The notes under the pieces are model-generated. The model was not told where the DNA came from, ran no database searches, and saw only the letters and a list, made by a program, of their open reading frames with translations. This document shows positions 53,327 to 63,715 of a DNA stretch of 64,000 nt, in pieces (within the stretch, counting starts at the first letter, position 1; the number at the start of each line of letters is the position of its first letter). The DNA lies in NCBI RefSeq assembly GCF_007489275.1, contig NZ_VLNR01000022.1:1-64000 (forward strand). Direction: 5' to 3'. This DNA comes from Aquimarina algiphila (GTDB lineage: Bacteria > Bacteroidota > Bacteroidia > Flavobacteriales > Flavobacteriaceae). The position numbers and the translations under genes are program-made.

Positions 53327-54445
53327 TTATACTTCAATCTTTAATATTTCTTCTACTTTAGTCAAGGATGATGCTATTATCTGATGCATATCATAGTAAC
53401 GATATTCTGCTAATCTTCCGCCAAAAATAACATGTTTAGATTTCTTTGATTCTTCTTTGTACTTCTTAAACACATCTTGATTCCTATCGTTATTAATTGG
53501 ATAATATGCTTCTTTACCTCTATCCCAACTTTCGGGGTATTCTCTTGTTATGATTGTTTTATCCTGTTTTCCAAATTCAAAATGTTTGTGTTCTATAATC
53601 CTAGTAAACTTGTACTCTGAATCATTATAATTAACAACTGCATTTCCCTGATAATTTTCTACATCATGCAATTCATGCTCAAATCGTAATGACCTATATT
53701 CTAATTGTCCATACTTATAATCAAAAAACTCATCTATCTTACCTGTATAAACCACTTTATCTGCCAAAGATTCTAACGCTACTCTATCTTCAAAAAAATC
53801 AATGTTAGTTTTTGTTTCGATACCTTCCAATAAACCATTAATGATAGTATTGTAACCTCCAATTGGTATGCCTTGATAAATATCATTAAAATAATTATTA
53901 TTATATGTATATCTAACTGGCAACCTTTTAATAATAAAAGCCGGTAAATCTGTGGCTTTAGTCCCCCATTGTTTCTCTGTATACTCTTTGATAAAGGTTT
54001 CATAAATATCTTTACCTATTAATGATAAGGCTTGTTCCTCAAGATTTTTAGGAGATTTCACACCATATTCCTTTATCTGCCCATCAATTATCTCTTTTGC
54101 TTCCCGAGGTGTTTTGGTCCCCCATAATTGATAAAAAGTATTCATGTTAAACGGTAAGTTATATAACTTTCCTTTTGACAATGATAGAGGAGAATTTATA
54201 TAATTATTAAATGTTGCAAATTGATTTACATAATCCCAAATTCGCTTATCATTTGTATGAAAAATATGAGCCCCATACTTATGTACATTAATTCCTTCTT
54301 TTTGTTCACAATATACATTGCCTCCAAGATGTTCTCGTTTATCAATTACCAAACATTTTTTATTGTGTTTGGTCATTTCGTGAGCAAAAACACTTCCAAA
54401 TAATCCTGCCCCTACAATCAGATAATCATATTTTTTTTCTTTCAC
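53327..54445 (-). CDS. glf: UDP-galactopyranose mutase
   Basis: The 372 aa flavoprotein converts UDP-galactopyranose to UDP-galactofuranose. It starts with the FAD-binding YLIVGAGLFGSVFAHEM and has VIDKREHLGGNVY, HKYGAHIFHTND, the GTKATDLPAFIIKRLPVRYTY region and FGGRLAEYRYYDMHQ close to the C-terminus, where the conserved Arg and Tyr bind substrate. Length is normal. It is divergent from a galactofuranosyltransferase gene. Confidence 0.95.
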   Translation of the reverse strand: MKEKKYDYLIVGAGLFGSVFAHEMTKHNKKCLVIDKREHLGGNVYCEQKEGINVHKYGAHIFHTNDKRIWDYVNQFATFNNYINSPLSLSKGKLYNLPFNMNTFYQLWGTKTPREAKEIIDGQIKEYGVKSPKNLEEQALSLIGKDIYETFIKEYTEKQWGTKATDLPAFIIKRLPVRYTYNNNYFNDIYQGIPIGGYNTIINGLLEGIETKTNIDFFEDRVALESLADKVVYTGKIDEFFDYKYGQLEYRSLRFEHELHDVENYQGNAVVNYNDSEYKFTRIIEHKHFEFGKQDKTIITREYPESWDRGKEAYYPINNDRNQDVFKKYKEESKKSKHVIFGGRLAEYRYYDMHQIIASSLTKVEEILKIEV

Positions 54446-54624
54446 TCTACTTGTTTTTTCTTAAGAAGCTTCTATTTCAATTTCAATTTTCAAAACTAAT
54501 ACATTTATAGCTAATTTACGTGCATATTTATAAGATGAAAAAATCACAACTTGATAATCCTTATATGATAGGGTATAAAAAATAAAATGTATGTATCTTT
54601 CAAGCCACAAATCGATATATTTAT

Positions 54625-55671
54625 ATGATGGGATATTTTATTTCCAGAAATTACAAATCTCTTTTTAATGCTGCTGGAAAAGCAAAAACAGATTGTGAGT
54701 CTATTCTTGCGCAAATGGGATTCAAAAATCTCGGATTCAAACAATCTTCAATACCAAATTCTGCAATAGGTACTATCAAAAACTTTTTAGGCATAACATA
54801 TGCTTTATTAAGATTACCATATAAAAGCACATTATGCACTCAATACCCATTAAATAAATTTAGAGGGTATGTCTTATTCATGGCAAAGCTCAAAAAGTGT
54901 AAAATTATTACTATAGTTCATGATGTTCGATTTTTAAAAGGAAGAACTGGTAATGCAGATAAAGAATTAAAGAAAATTATTACATCCAATGCCATTATTG
55001 TTCATAACGATGCTATGAAAAACTGGTTTCTTGAACAAGGTGTTAAAATACCTATTATTGTACTCGGTATCTTTGATTATATTCTCAAAGATGGACTTCC
55101 TGATCAAAATGATAATAACCAGGGAGAAAAACCTCATGAAATAGTGTATGCAGGTGGATTTGGTGAAGGTAAAAACTCTTACATATACGATCTTGATACT
55201 CTTAATGAAAAGAATTTTAAGATGAACCTATACGGTATAGGTTTTGATTATCAAAAACTAAAAATTTCTAAAGAAGAATCTGTTCTATCCTATGAAGGTG
55301 CATTTCCTTCTGATGTCGTGGCCTATCATATCAAAGGTTCATTTGGGCTAGTCTGGGATGGTATTTCAACAGAAGAATGTAGTGGACAATATGGACAGTA
55401 TCTCAAGTACAACAATCCACACAAAACTTCCTTGTATATCTTATGCGGATTGCCAGTTATTGTTTGGGATCAAGCAGCTATCAGTTCATTTATTAAAGAA
55501 AATAATATTGGCTTTACGATATCTAATTTAGATCAATTGAGTGATATTCTTGATAATTTATCAGTAGAAGAATATAAAGAAATGAAAAGTAACGTTAATA
55601 ATGTTAGAACCAAAATCATTTCTGGTGGGTATTTAAACGACGCAGTTAATCAAGCATTAAAAATTACCTAA
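54625..55671 (+). CDS. Galactofuranosyltransferase-like glycosyltransferase
   Basis: The 348 aa product has a GT-B-like fold. The donor region carries FGLVWDGISTEECSGQYGQY followed by YNNPHKTSLYILCGLPVIVW, characteristic of the beta-1,6-galactofuranosyltransferase group (WbbI-like), which adds galactofuranose to O-antigen or other polysaccharide. The neighbouring glf gene supplies its UDP-galactofuranose donor, which strongly supports the call. No membrane segment; likely acts on the cytoplasmic face. Confidence 0.8.
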   Translation: MMGYFISRNYKSLFNAAGKAKTDCESILAQMGFKNLGFKQSSIPNSAIGTIKNFLGITYALLRLPYKSTLCTQYPLNKFRGYVLFMAKLKKCKIITIVHDVRFLKGRTGNADKELKKIITSNAIIVHNDAMKNWFLEQGVKIPIIVLGIFDYILKDGLPDQNDNNQGEKPHEIVYAGGFGEGKNSYIYDLDTLNEKNFKMNLYGIGFDYQKLKISKEESVLSYEGAFPSDVVAYHIKGSFGLVWDGISTEECSGQYGQYLKYNNPHKTSLYILCGLPVIVWDQAAISSFIKENNIGFTISNLDQLSDILDNLSVEEYKEMKSNVNNVRTKIISGGYLNDAVNQALKIT

Positions 55672-55733
55672 CCTACCAAAAAAATAAGTAGTTTTATAGA
55701 CAATTGACAAACATTCATATATTTTCCCCTTAT

Positions 55734-57422
55734 ATGTATAAATTTTTAATTTTCAGTTTACTAAGTTTCTCCCTTTGTTATGGGCAAAAAGATCTTCCAA
55801 AAGATTATTTCATTCACCCATTAGAAATCCCTATTACAGCATCAGGTACGTTTGGAGAATTAAGATCCAATCATTTCCATTCTGGACTAGACATGAAAAC
55901 CCTTGGAGAAGAAGGACTTAACGTTTATGCATCTGCGTCTGGTAGAATAAGTAGAATTAAGATTTCACATGGAGGATATGGAAAAGCTTTATATGTTGTT
56001 CATCCAAATGGATATACCAGTGTATATGCTCATTTAAAAAAGTTTTCACCAGAAATAGAGGCTTTTGTAAAAGAAAGACAATACGCTAAAGAATCTTATG
56101 AAATAGAGCTTTTTCCTAAATCTGGTTCTTTACTCGTAAAACAAGGCGATATTATTGCATATAGCGGTAATACCGGAGGAAGTTCTGGACCACACCTTCA
56201 TTTTGAAATTAGAGATCCAAGATCAAGACCAATGAATCCTATGATTTTTGGCATAGAAGTAAAAGACACAAAAAAACCCATTATAAATAGTCTATGGGCA
56301 TATAGTTTGGATAAAAACACTCATATTAATGGCGTCCAAAAACCCGTAAAATTAAAATTAACTCCTCAAGAAGATGGAAATTTTAAAGCAGAAAATGTAA
56401 ATGTTTTTGGAAAAATTGGATTCGGAATTTCTACCATTGACAAACAAGATTTGGCAACAAATAGTAATGGTATCTATGAAATTGTAACAGAAATTAATGG
56501 AGAAAAGAATTTAAGATTAGAGATGAATCGATTTTCTTTTGCCGAAACACGATATGCAAATCGACTTATAGACTATGCTTACTATAAAAATCATCGTAGT
56601 AGAATAACCAAACTATTTATTGAAAAAAATAATCCTTTAACCATTTTTAAAAGTAGTATTAATAAAGGTATACTTACAGCTGAAGATGGATTGTCCTATA
56701 ATTATAAAATCCATGTAAGAGATTTTAAAAACAATAAAGTAACCATATTAGTTCCTCTACAAGGGAAAAAAGTTGACCCTATTATCAAGAAAGAGATCAT
56801 TACAACGCCAGACTTTGCTAAAACAAGCGAAAATTTCACTTATAGTAAAGGTATTTTTGATCTATTGATTCCAAAAGGCAGTCTGTATGAAGATACCTAT
56901 CTTGATATTTCAGTTAATGGCGAAAAAGCAAAAATTCATAATAACGCGACCCCATTACATAAAAATATGACATTAGTTTTTGATGTATCTCGTTATACTG
57001 AAGAAGACAAAAAGAAACTTTATATCGGAAGAATAAATGGTTCTAAGAAGCCATACTATTCCAGAACTTCAAAAAAAGGAAACCGTTTTTCTACAAGAAC
57101 AAGAACTTTTGGGACGTATTCCTTATTTTCTGATCAACAAAAACCAACAATAGTCCCCATCAATGTTGCCAATAAGAAATGGATATCTAAGGCAACTCAC
57201 CTTAAAATAAAGATTAATGATTCTGAATCAGGAATAAAAAATTATAGAGGAACTATAAATGGAAAATTCATTTTATTAGAATATGACTATAAAACAGGAA
57301 TGTTGGTTTATGATTTCAATGATAAAATTATCACAGATTCAGAAAATAATTTTAAACTTGTGGTGTTAGATAATGTAGGAAATAGAGCAACATTCGAAAC
57401 CACATTTTTTAGAAAACCTTAA
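55734..57422 (+). CDS. Exported M23-family metallopeptidase
   Basis: I choose ATG 55734 because it starts a signal peptide (MYKFLIFSLLSFSLCYGQ). The 562 aa product has a peptidase M23 domain (about 25-170) with the metal ligands HSGLDMKT and HLHFEIRDP and VYAHLKK. The long C-terminal part is beta-rich and Ig-like. M23 enzymes cleave peptidoglycan cross-bridges or act as divisome factors when residues are missing; here the ligands look complete. The next gene, a TonB-dependent receptor, starts 14 bases later. Confidence 0.9.
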   Translation: MYKFLIFSLLSFSLCYGQKDLPKDYFIHPLEIPITASGTFGELRSNHFHSGLDMKTLGEEGLNVYASASGRISRIKISHGGYGKALYVVHPNGYTSVYAHLKKFSPEIEAFVKERQYAKESYEIELFPKSGSLLVKQGDIIAYSGNTGGSSGPHLHFEIRDPRSRPMNPMIFGIEVKDTKKPIINSLWAYSLDKNTHINGVQKPVKLKLTPQEDGNFKAENVNVFGKIGFGISTIDKQDLATNSNGIYEIVTEINGEKNLRLEMNRFSFAETRYANRLIDYAYYKNHRSRITKLFIEKNNPLTIFKSSINKGILTAEDGLSYNYKIHVRDFKNNKVTILVPLQGKKVDPIIKKEIITTPDFAKTSENFTYSKGIFDLLIPKGSLYEDTYLDISVNGEKAKIHNNATPLHKNMTLVFDVSRYTEEDKKKLYIGRINGSKKPYYSRTSKKGNRFSTRTRTFGTYSLFSDQQKPTIVPINVANKKWISKATHLKIKINDSESGIKNYRGTINGKFILLEYDYKTGMLVYDFNDKIITDSENNFKLVVLDNVGNRATFETTFFRKP

Positions 57423-57436
57423 AACCTAAATACTTT

Positions 57437-59905
57437 TTGAAAAATCAATTTTTCTTCCTTCTGATTTCGCTGATTTTAATCAGTATTTCAACTTCGGCTC
57501 AAAATGCTACGATTAAAGGTGTAGTTCTAGATGAAAATAATATTCCAGTTCAAGGTGCTAATATCACTTACGATAATTCGGGTACTCTGTCTGATAAAAA
57601 TGGGGTATATCAACTTAGAATACCTGCCAATCAAGATGTTGAAATCAATATATCGCACATAAGTTTAAAAAATCTTCTGTTCACTATTAATCTCCAGGAA
57701 AATCAGGAATATGAATTAAACCCAGTACTAAAGACAGATGTTGAACAAATCAGCACGGTAGTTATCTCAGGTAGGGAAAGAAAAGTAGTGGAAGGAATCA
57801 CTACATTAGACCCAGAGACCATACGCTCTACCCCTTCTGCTAATGCAGGTGTAGAAGGCCTTCTTAAAAGTTTACCTGGTGTAAGTTCTAACAATGAATT
57901 AAGTACACAATACTCTGTTCGGGGAGGAAATTTTGATGAAAACCTGGTATATGTTAATGAGATTGAAGTATACAGACCTTTTTTAATTAGATCAGGTCAA
58001 CAAGAAGGGCTAAGCTTTGTTAACACAGACTTGGTTCGTAATGTAGATTTTTCTGCCGGAGGTTTTCAGGCAAAATATGGAGATAAACTTTCATCTGTTC
58101 TAGATATCACTTACAAAAGACCTACGCGATTAGGAGCAACAGCCAACTTAAGTCTATTGGGGGGCAGTGTTTCTGCTGGCGGAATTTCTAAAAACAAAAA
58201 ATTGGCTGCTATTGTTGGTGTTCGATATAGAGATAACAGCCTATTGGTAGACGCAAGAAATACTGAAACTAATTTCCAACCGAGATTTGCTGATGTACAA
58301 ACGTACCTTTCCTATAATTTCTCTGATAAGTTTGAACTAGGTTTTTTAGGCAATGTAGCGCTTAACACCTATGATTACGAGCCTTTACGAGAACAAGTGA
58401 ATTTTGGAACCTTGCAAACAGTACAAGCTTTAACAGTGCTTTATGACGGACAGGAAGAAGATCGATACGAAACTTATTTTGGAGCGTTTAAAGGAACTTA
58501 TAAACCTAATGACAATCTAACATTAAAGTTAATTACATCAGCTTATCATACACAAGAACAAGAGCATTATGATATTTTTGCAGCTTACGCTTTAGGGACT
58601 GTAAATACTGATATTGGAAGTGAAGACTTAGGTCAGGTAGAATTTAGTGAAGGGATCGGATCCCAATTAACTCATGCCAGGAATGATCTGGACGCCTTAA
58701 TTTTCAATATAGAACATAAAGGAACCTATACCGCAGACAAGCATCAATTTGACTGGGGTGTAAAATACACATCAGAAGATATCAGAGATCGATTACAAGA
58801 ATTTGAAATCATTGATTCTGCTGGTTTTTCTATACGTCCACCAATTTCTGACTTTATAAATGATCAACCTTATACTCCATTCGTTAGTCCAATTGTTCCA
58901 TTTACTAGTGTTAGAGCAACAAATAAAGCAAAAATTGATCGCATTTCGGGATATGCTCAATATAGCTTACGTTCACATATAAAAGAAAATGAAATTTGGG
59001 CAAATATTGGCATACGGTCTCATCACTGGAATATTTCAGGAAATACAGTTAACAGTAGTGATTCTCAAATTGTATTTAGTCCAAGAGCACAAATTGCAAT
59101 TAAACCAAACTGGAAAGCTGAAATGATTTTTAGAGCTTCTGGCGGGTTATACCATCAACCTCCTTTTTACAGAGAGCTAAGAGATTCTTTGGGTGTAGTT
59201 AGACCAGAAGTAAAAGCCCAGCAGTCCATACACATCGTTTTGGGTAATGATTATAGCTTTTCTATGTGGAAAAGACCTTTTAAACTTACAACAGAAGCCT
59301 ATTATAAAAAATTGACTGACGTAAATCCATATACAATCGAAAACGTAAGAATACGATATCGAGCAAGAAATAATGCAGAAGCATATGCTTATGGGCTAGA
59401 TCTTAGATTAAATGGAGAATTTGTTCCCGGAACTGAGAGCTGGGTAAGTCTTGGGTATTTAAAAACAGAAGAGAACATTGATAATCGCGGGTATATATCA
59501 AGACCTACAGATCAAAGGTTAAAAATCGGAGTGCTGTTCCAGGATTATGTACCAACTATACCTAGTCTAAAAATGTACTTAAATATGGTATATCAAACAG
59601 GAGTACCAGGCGGATCTCCTAGTTATGCTGATCCTTATGATTTTCAGACCCGATTAAGAGACTATCGAAGAGCTGACTTAGGAATATCATATGTTGTAGT
59701 AGATAAAAATAAAAGACTTAGAAAAGGTCATTTTCTTAATACGTTCAGAGAATTAAGTCTTGGGTTCGAAATTTATAATATTTTTGACAATCAAAATTCA
59801 ATCACAAATACCTTTGTAAGAGATGCTTCAACTCAGCGCCAATTTGCAATTCCAAATTTTCTGACCCCAAGAGTTTTTAATGTTAGACTCGGAATGAAGT
59901 TTTAA
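57437..59905 (+). CDS. TonB-dependent outer-membrane receptor
   Basis: The 822 aa product starts at a TTG (57437) with a signal peptide (ISISTSAQ). It has a carboxypeptidase-like regulatory domain (22-100, ATIKGVVLDENNIPVQGANIT), a plug domain (110-225; YSVRGGNFDENLVYVNEIEVYRP) and a 22-strand type barrel ending in Phe. It is not accompanied by a SusD gene, so it is not a polysaccharide-utilisation pair. It is co-oriented 14 bases after the M23 gene. Substrate unknown. Confidence 0.92.
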   Translation: MKNQFFFLLISLILISISTSAQNATIKGVVLDENNIPVQGANITYDNSGTLSDKNGVYQLRIPANQDVEINISHISLKNLLFTINLQENQEYELNPVLKTDVEQISTVVISGRERKVVEGITTLDPETIRSTPSANAGVEGLLKSLPGVSSNNELSTQYSVRGGNFDENLVYVNEIEVYRPFLIRSGQQEGLSFVNTDLVRNVDFSAGGFQAKYGDKLSSVLDITYKRPTRLGATANLSLLGGSVSAGGISKNKKLAAIVGVRYRDNSLLVDARNTETNFQPRFADVQTYLSYNFSDKFELGFLGNVALNTYDYEPLREQVNFGTLQTVQALTVLYDGQEEDRYETYFGAFKGTYKPNDNLTLKLITSAYHTQEQEHYDIFAAYALGTVNTDIGSEDLGQVEFSEGIGSQLTHARNDLDALIFNIEHKGTYTADKHQFDWGVKYTSEDIRDRLQEFEIIDSAGFSIRPPISDFINDQPYTPFVSPIVPFTSVRATNKAKIDRISGYAQYSLRSHIKENEIWANIGIRSHHWNISGNTVNSSDSQIVFSPRAQIAIKPNWKAEMIFRASGGLYHQPPFYRELRDSLGVVRPEVKAQQSIHIVLGNDYSFSMWKRPFKLTTEAYYKKLTDVNPYTIENVRIRYRARNNAEAYAYGLDLRLNGEFVPGTESWVSLGYLKTEENIDNRGYISRPTDQRLKIGVLFQDYVPTIPSLKMYLNMVYQTGVPGGSPSYADPYDFQTRLRDYRRADLGISYVVVDKNKRLRKGHFLNTFRELSLGFEIYNIFDNQNSITNTFVRDASTQRQFAIPNFLTPRVFNVRLGMKF

Positions 59906-59915
59906 AATGATTGTA

Positions 59916-61064
59916 TTAACTCTCAATAAACTTTTTTAACACATCTACCGTATAATCTACTTCTTCTTTAGTATTATACTTCGAAAAAGAAAAACGCACA
60001 GAGGGTTTTTGCATATCATCTTCAGAAAGAATTTCAGTTAGGACATGTGAGCCTTTACTACTTCCACTCTGACAAGCACTTCCTTTAGAACTGGCTATAC
60101 CATTAATATCTAAATGAAATAGTAATATTCCTGCCTTCTCATTAGAAACCGGGAGACAAATATTGATTAATGTATATGTACTATGCCCAGCAGTGCAGCA
60201 GTCTGCATTAAATTTTACTCCTTTAATATTATGTTTTAACGTTTCTACAAAGTATTGTTTTAACTCTATTATATAGTTCTTTTCTTGTTCTAGGTTTTCA
60301 TAAGAAAGTCGCAGTGCTTCATCCATTCCCACGATATTATGTACACTTTCGGTTCCAGCTCTATACCCTCTTTCTTGCTCTCCACCAAAAATCAATGGTT
60401 TCAGCCCAGAATTTTTTCTTATATAAGCAAACCCCACTCCCTTTGGACCATGAAATTTATGCGCACTCACCGCTGTAAAATCCACATGTATCTTGTTAAA
60501 ATCAACTTCATAATGTCCAATTGACTGTACCATATCACTATGAAAAAGCGCATTATACTTTTTACATAAATCCCCAACGCGCTCTATGTCAAGCATTGTT
60601 CCAACCTCATTATTAATATGCATCAGACTTACTAGAGTTTTATCATTTGATTTATCAAGTAGAGATTCTAAGTGCTCATAATCAATAGCTCCATTTTTTT
60701 GTACGCTTACATAACTCACTGATGCCTCTGTACGAGTTTCGATTTCTTGTACAGTATGTAGTACTGCATGATGTTCTATTTTTGAAGTAATTATATGACG
60801 TACTCCAAGATCTCTTACTGCACTATTTATTACAAGATTATCAGCTTCTGTACCTCCAGATGTAAATATAATCTCTGAGGCACTAACCCCAAGACGACTG
60901 GCTATATTTTTTCGTGTATGTTCTATATGGTTCTTAGCAGAACGTCCATACCCATGGGTAGAAGACGGATTTCCAAAATCCTCTTCTAAAACTGAAACCA
61001 TCTTTGTGATAACTTCTGGTCGTAATTGCGTAGTGGCTGCATTATCAAAATAAACCTTTTGCAT
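59916..61064 (-). CDS. Cysteine desulfurase (IscS/NifS type)
   Basis: The 382 aa PLP enzyme has VYFDNAATTQLRPEV, the PLP Lys in SAHKFHGPKGVGFAY (about residue 202) and the sulfur-accepting Cys in KGSACQSGSSKGSHVL, an extended loop typical of group I desulfurases. It provides sulfur for iron-sulfur clusters or thiolation. No isc or suf genes are adjacent. Convergent with the TonB-receptor gene. Confidence 0.93.
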   Translation of the reverse strand: MQKVYFDNAATTQLRPEVITKMVSVLEEDFGNPSSTHGYGRSAKNHIEHTRKNIASRLGVSASEIIFTSGGTEADNLVINSAVRDLGVRHIITSKIEHHAVLHTVQEIETRTEASVSYVSVQKNGAIDYEHLESLLDKSNDKTLVSLMHINNEVGTMLDIERVGDLCKKYNALFHSDMVQSIGHYEVDFNKIHVDFTAVSAHKFHGPKGVGFAYIRKNSGLKPLIFGGEQERGYRAGTESVHNIVGMDEALRLSYENLEQEKNYIIELKQYFVETLKHNIKGVKFNADCCTAGHSTYTLINICLPVSNEKAGILLFHLDINGIASSKGSACQSGSSKGSHVLTEILSEDDMQKPSVRFSFSKYNTKEEVDYTVDVLKKFIES

Positions 61065-61283
61065 AAAACAAAATAATTAAATATATAAACTGATTATTGG
61101 AGAAATTTTAAGAATACAAAATTAGTTTAAATAAAATTATTTTCAGCCAGGCTCGTTATAATCTTTCAATTCCTTTACTTTTGTCAGAAATTGTTAAAAC
61201 ATTATAAAATCAGAACATTTTCTATTTTCATTCGTCCTTAAGAGTAGAAATAAATGATTTTAATACATATAAATTTTAATTAG

Positions 61284-62297
61284 GTGAAAAAGCTATTTTC
61301 TTTTCTTTTTTCAATGGTACTGTTGTCTTCTTGCGACGATGGAGATATAATAATTACAAGTTTTGAGTTTGATGATGTTGATTTACAATTTTGCGAGGGA
61401 GCAAAAGAAAATGAATTTGTCTTTTTTAAAATTAACGAAAGTAACAATGAAGCTATTTCCTATAATTTTATAAGCGAAATATTCTCTGACACTATACCTA
61501 CGACATCTTCGATAATAATCGACCTTACTGATGGAACTAATGATTTAATTTACAGAACTTTTAACATCCCTGTCACCGCAACATATTATTGCTCTAATGT
61601 ACCATCTAGTGACATTAGGATTATTGAAGAACTAATTGGATCCTCTGGTACTGCAGAAATCACAAATGAAATCATTACCGAAGATGATGATGATGGTGTA
61701 GATCCAATCGATGAATCTGGAGGTATTGACCCCTTAGGAGATATAGACAATGATCAGATCCCAAACTATCAGGACAGTACTGCTAATGGAAGCCAGGCCG
61801 GCCCCACCTGTCCTGACACCAATGAGGATGGTATCTGTGACACATTAGAATCTATATTTGATACTGATGGAGATGGTATCCCTAATTATAAGGATCAGGA
61901 TGACGATAATGACAATATCCTAACGAGTGTAGAGTTGCAAAATGGTATTCCTAATGATGATAGTCCTAGAGATACTGATGGAGATGGCATACCAGACTAT
62001 CTTGAAGAAGATGATGATAATGATGGTGTTCTGACTAGAAATGAAGATGCAGATCAAAATGGAAATCCTAGGGATGACAGAGATGCTTCTAATAATTTAT
62101 ATTACTTAGACAATACTATTCAACCTCCTGTTGTAACTGTAGAACCTGCTCTTGATAATACTGTGCAAACTACTTTTAGAGCTATTTTAGAAATAAACAA
62201 TCTTATTCTTAATGGCAACACAGATAATTTCCAGGACGGAGAATTTAAATTTGGTTTTAGAGATCGCACCATTCCTAAGACTACAAAAAAAATGTAG
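61284..62297 (+). CDS. Lipoprotein with thrombospondin-type-3-like repeats
   Basis: The 337 aa product, from a GTG start, has a lipobox (LLSSC). A beta-sandwich-like N-terminal domain (20-130) is followed by an acidic linker and two DTDGDGIP repeats with EDDDNDG, matching calcium-binding thrombospondin type 3-like repeats (about 150-270). The C-terminal ~60 residues are another domain. Such repeats often act as stalks for surface display. It shares its first domain with the next gene and is probably transcribed with it. Confidence 0.78.
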   Translation: MKKLFSFLFSMVLLSSCDDGDIIITSFEFDDVDLQFCEGAKENEFVFFKINESNNEAISYNFISEIFSDTIPTTSSIIIDLTDGTNDLIYRTFNIPVTATYYCSNVPSSDIRIIEELIGSSGTAEITNEIITEDDDDGVDPIDESGGIDPLGDIDNDQIPNYQDSTANGSQAGPTCPDTNEDGICDTLESIFDTDGDGIPNYKDQDDDNDNILTSVELQNGIPNDDSPRDTDGDGIPDYLEEDDDNDGVLTRNEDADQNGNPRDDRDASNNLYYLDNTIQPPVVTVEPALDNTVQTTFRAILEINNLILNGNTDNFQDGEFKFGFRDRTIPKTTKKM

Positions 62298-62316
62298 AAT
62301 ACACTAGAATATAATT

Positions 62317-62850
62317 ATGAATAAAGTATTTTTCCTTATTATTTTCACTCTTTTGATTAGCTGTAGTGAAGGAGATATTATCGAAAATGATATTAGTAAT
62401 TTTACTGCTCCTTTAGAAAATTGTTCTAATCAAAGTAATGATACTTTTGTTTTTTTTAAAACAGATTCTGAGATCAATCAATCCATATCGCTTAGTTTTA
62501 CAAGTACTGTTTTTGAGTTAAATACTATCCCAGACAATGAAGAGTTAACATTAACCATAACACTTGATGGTACTGCAAATGTTTTGATCTATAGGCAATT
62601 CGATACTGCTATTAATGGCAGTGAGTATTTTTGTAGCAGTGTACCTCCTGGAGACATCACGGTAACTCAGGAATTAATAAGCTCTAATGGAAATGCAGAA
62701 ATTAAGTATACTTTACTAAGTGAGACTATGACTGAAGCTACATATACCAGAACCTTTACTCTTAACGACATTACTTTGGAAGGACCTGATATTGCCATAC
62801 GACAGGAAGTACTAGAATTTGGCAATGATGAAATTACTATTACTAAATAA
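62317..62850 (+). CDS. Lipoprotein paralogue of the preceding gene, without the repeats
   Basis: The 177 aa product has a lipobox (LISC) and one domain that aligns with the first domain of the preceding gene: NCSNQSNDTFVFFKTDSEINQSISLSFTS corresponds to CEGAKENEFVFFKINESNNEAISYNFIS, and FCSSVPPGDITVTQELISSNGNAEI corresponds to YCSNVPSSDIRIIEELIGSSGTAEI. It lacks the DxDxDG repeats. It starts 19 bases after the first gene. Function unknown. Confidence 0.75.
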   Translation: MNKVFFLIIFTLLISCSEGDIIENDISNFTAPLENCSNQSNDTFVFFKTDSEINQSISLSFTSTVFELNTIPDNEELTLTITLDGTANVLIYRQFDTAINGSEYFCSSVPPGDITVTQELISSNGNAEIKYTLLSETMTEATYTRTFTLNDITLEGPDIAIRQEVLEFGNDEITITK

Positions 62851-62851
62851 C

Positions 62852-63400
62852 TTATTTAGGATTTTGGACGATATAAATCTCCATTGCACCTAACCCATAT
62901 TTTTTATAATCGGCATCAGAGATCCTAACATTATCATATCTACCTAACAAATAAGTAAGCTCTTCTTTTAAAACTCCTTGACCTACTCCATGAATAAATA
63001 CCACTTTTGGTATACGTTTATGAATTGCAAAATCTAATTGTCTTTTTGCTGTATCTAATTGCAATGTAACCATATCGTAATTAGTCATTCCTTTTGTTGA
63101 TTTTGTTAATTTATGGATATGCAAATCCACTTCCATAGGAGGAATATGACGTTCCTTTGGTTTTACCATAGGTCTTTTAGGCTTCTTTTTAAAAACCTCT
63201 TTCTCTTGTAAATTTCTATTCACTTCTTCATATGAAGGAATAATTATATCTTCAGATTCAATTTTCACTACTTCTTTTATTAAAAAAGTCATATCAAAAT
63301 CATCTTCAGTTTCAATAGTCACTTCCTCCGTAGTTAGCCCAACAACCTTTCCTGTAATAGGTTCATCCAGCACCGATACTATATCTCCCAACTTTATCAT
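62852..63400 (-). CDS. Smr-domain (MutS-like) protein
   Basis: The 182 aa product has an N-terminal small beta domain (KLGDIVSVLDEPITGKVVGLTTEEVTIE) and a C-terminal Smr domain (about 88-180) with DLHIHKLTKSTKGMTNYD and IHGVGQGVLKEEL, where HGxGxG is the nuclease-like signature. Family members cleave or bind DNA or RNA; the substrate here is unknown. Two bases separate it from a small membrane gene that lies upstream on the same strand. Confidence 0.88.
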   Translation of the reverse strand: MIKLGDIVSVLDEPITGKVVGLTTEEVTIETEDDFDMTFLIKEVVKIESEDIIIPSYEEVNRNLQEKEVFKKKPKRPMVKPKERHIPPMEVDLHIHKLTKSTKGMTNYDMVTLQLDTAKRQLDFAIHKRIPKVVFIHGVGQGVLKEELTYLLGRYDNVRISDADYKKYGLGAMEIYIVQNPK

Positions 63401-63402
63401 AT

Positions 63403-63618
63403 CTACTCTTCTTCTTCTTCAACATGTTGATATGCATCAACTTCTGTTTTTGATTTCACATTCGTATTGACTAGAAATACTCCAGACATTAAAAAAACGA
63501 CTCCAATGATTTGAATATAATAATTCTTTACTGAAGAAGAAATTTCACTAATAACTGCTATTGTTCCTAAAACAATAAAAAGTACACTTATAATCTTTTT
63601 AAATTTATTATAATTCAT
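63403..63618 (-). CDS. Small membrane protein of unknown function
   Basis: A 71 aa product with two hydrophobic helices (about 8-24 and 33-50) and a glutamate-rich tail (EEEEE). It precedes the Smr gene by two bases and is probably in one transcript with it. Confidence 0.62.
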   Translation of the reverse strand: MNYNKFKKIISVLFIVLGTIAVISEISSSVKNYYIQIIGVVFLMSGVFLVNTNVKSKTEVDAYQHVEEEEE

Positions 63619-63715
63619 ACCTGCAAAAATATTAAATAATAGATTTTTAATCCTCTAAATATTTTAAATAACTTAATTATGTATATTGCACATAACAAAT
63701 AGTAAAATATTGCCC

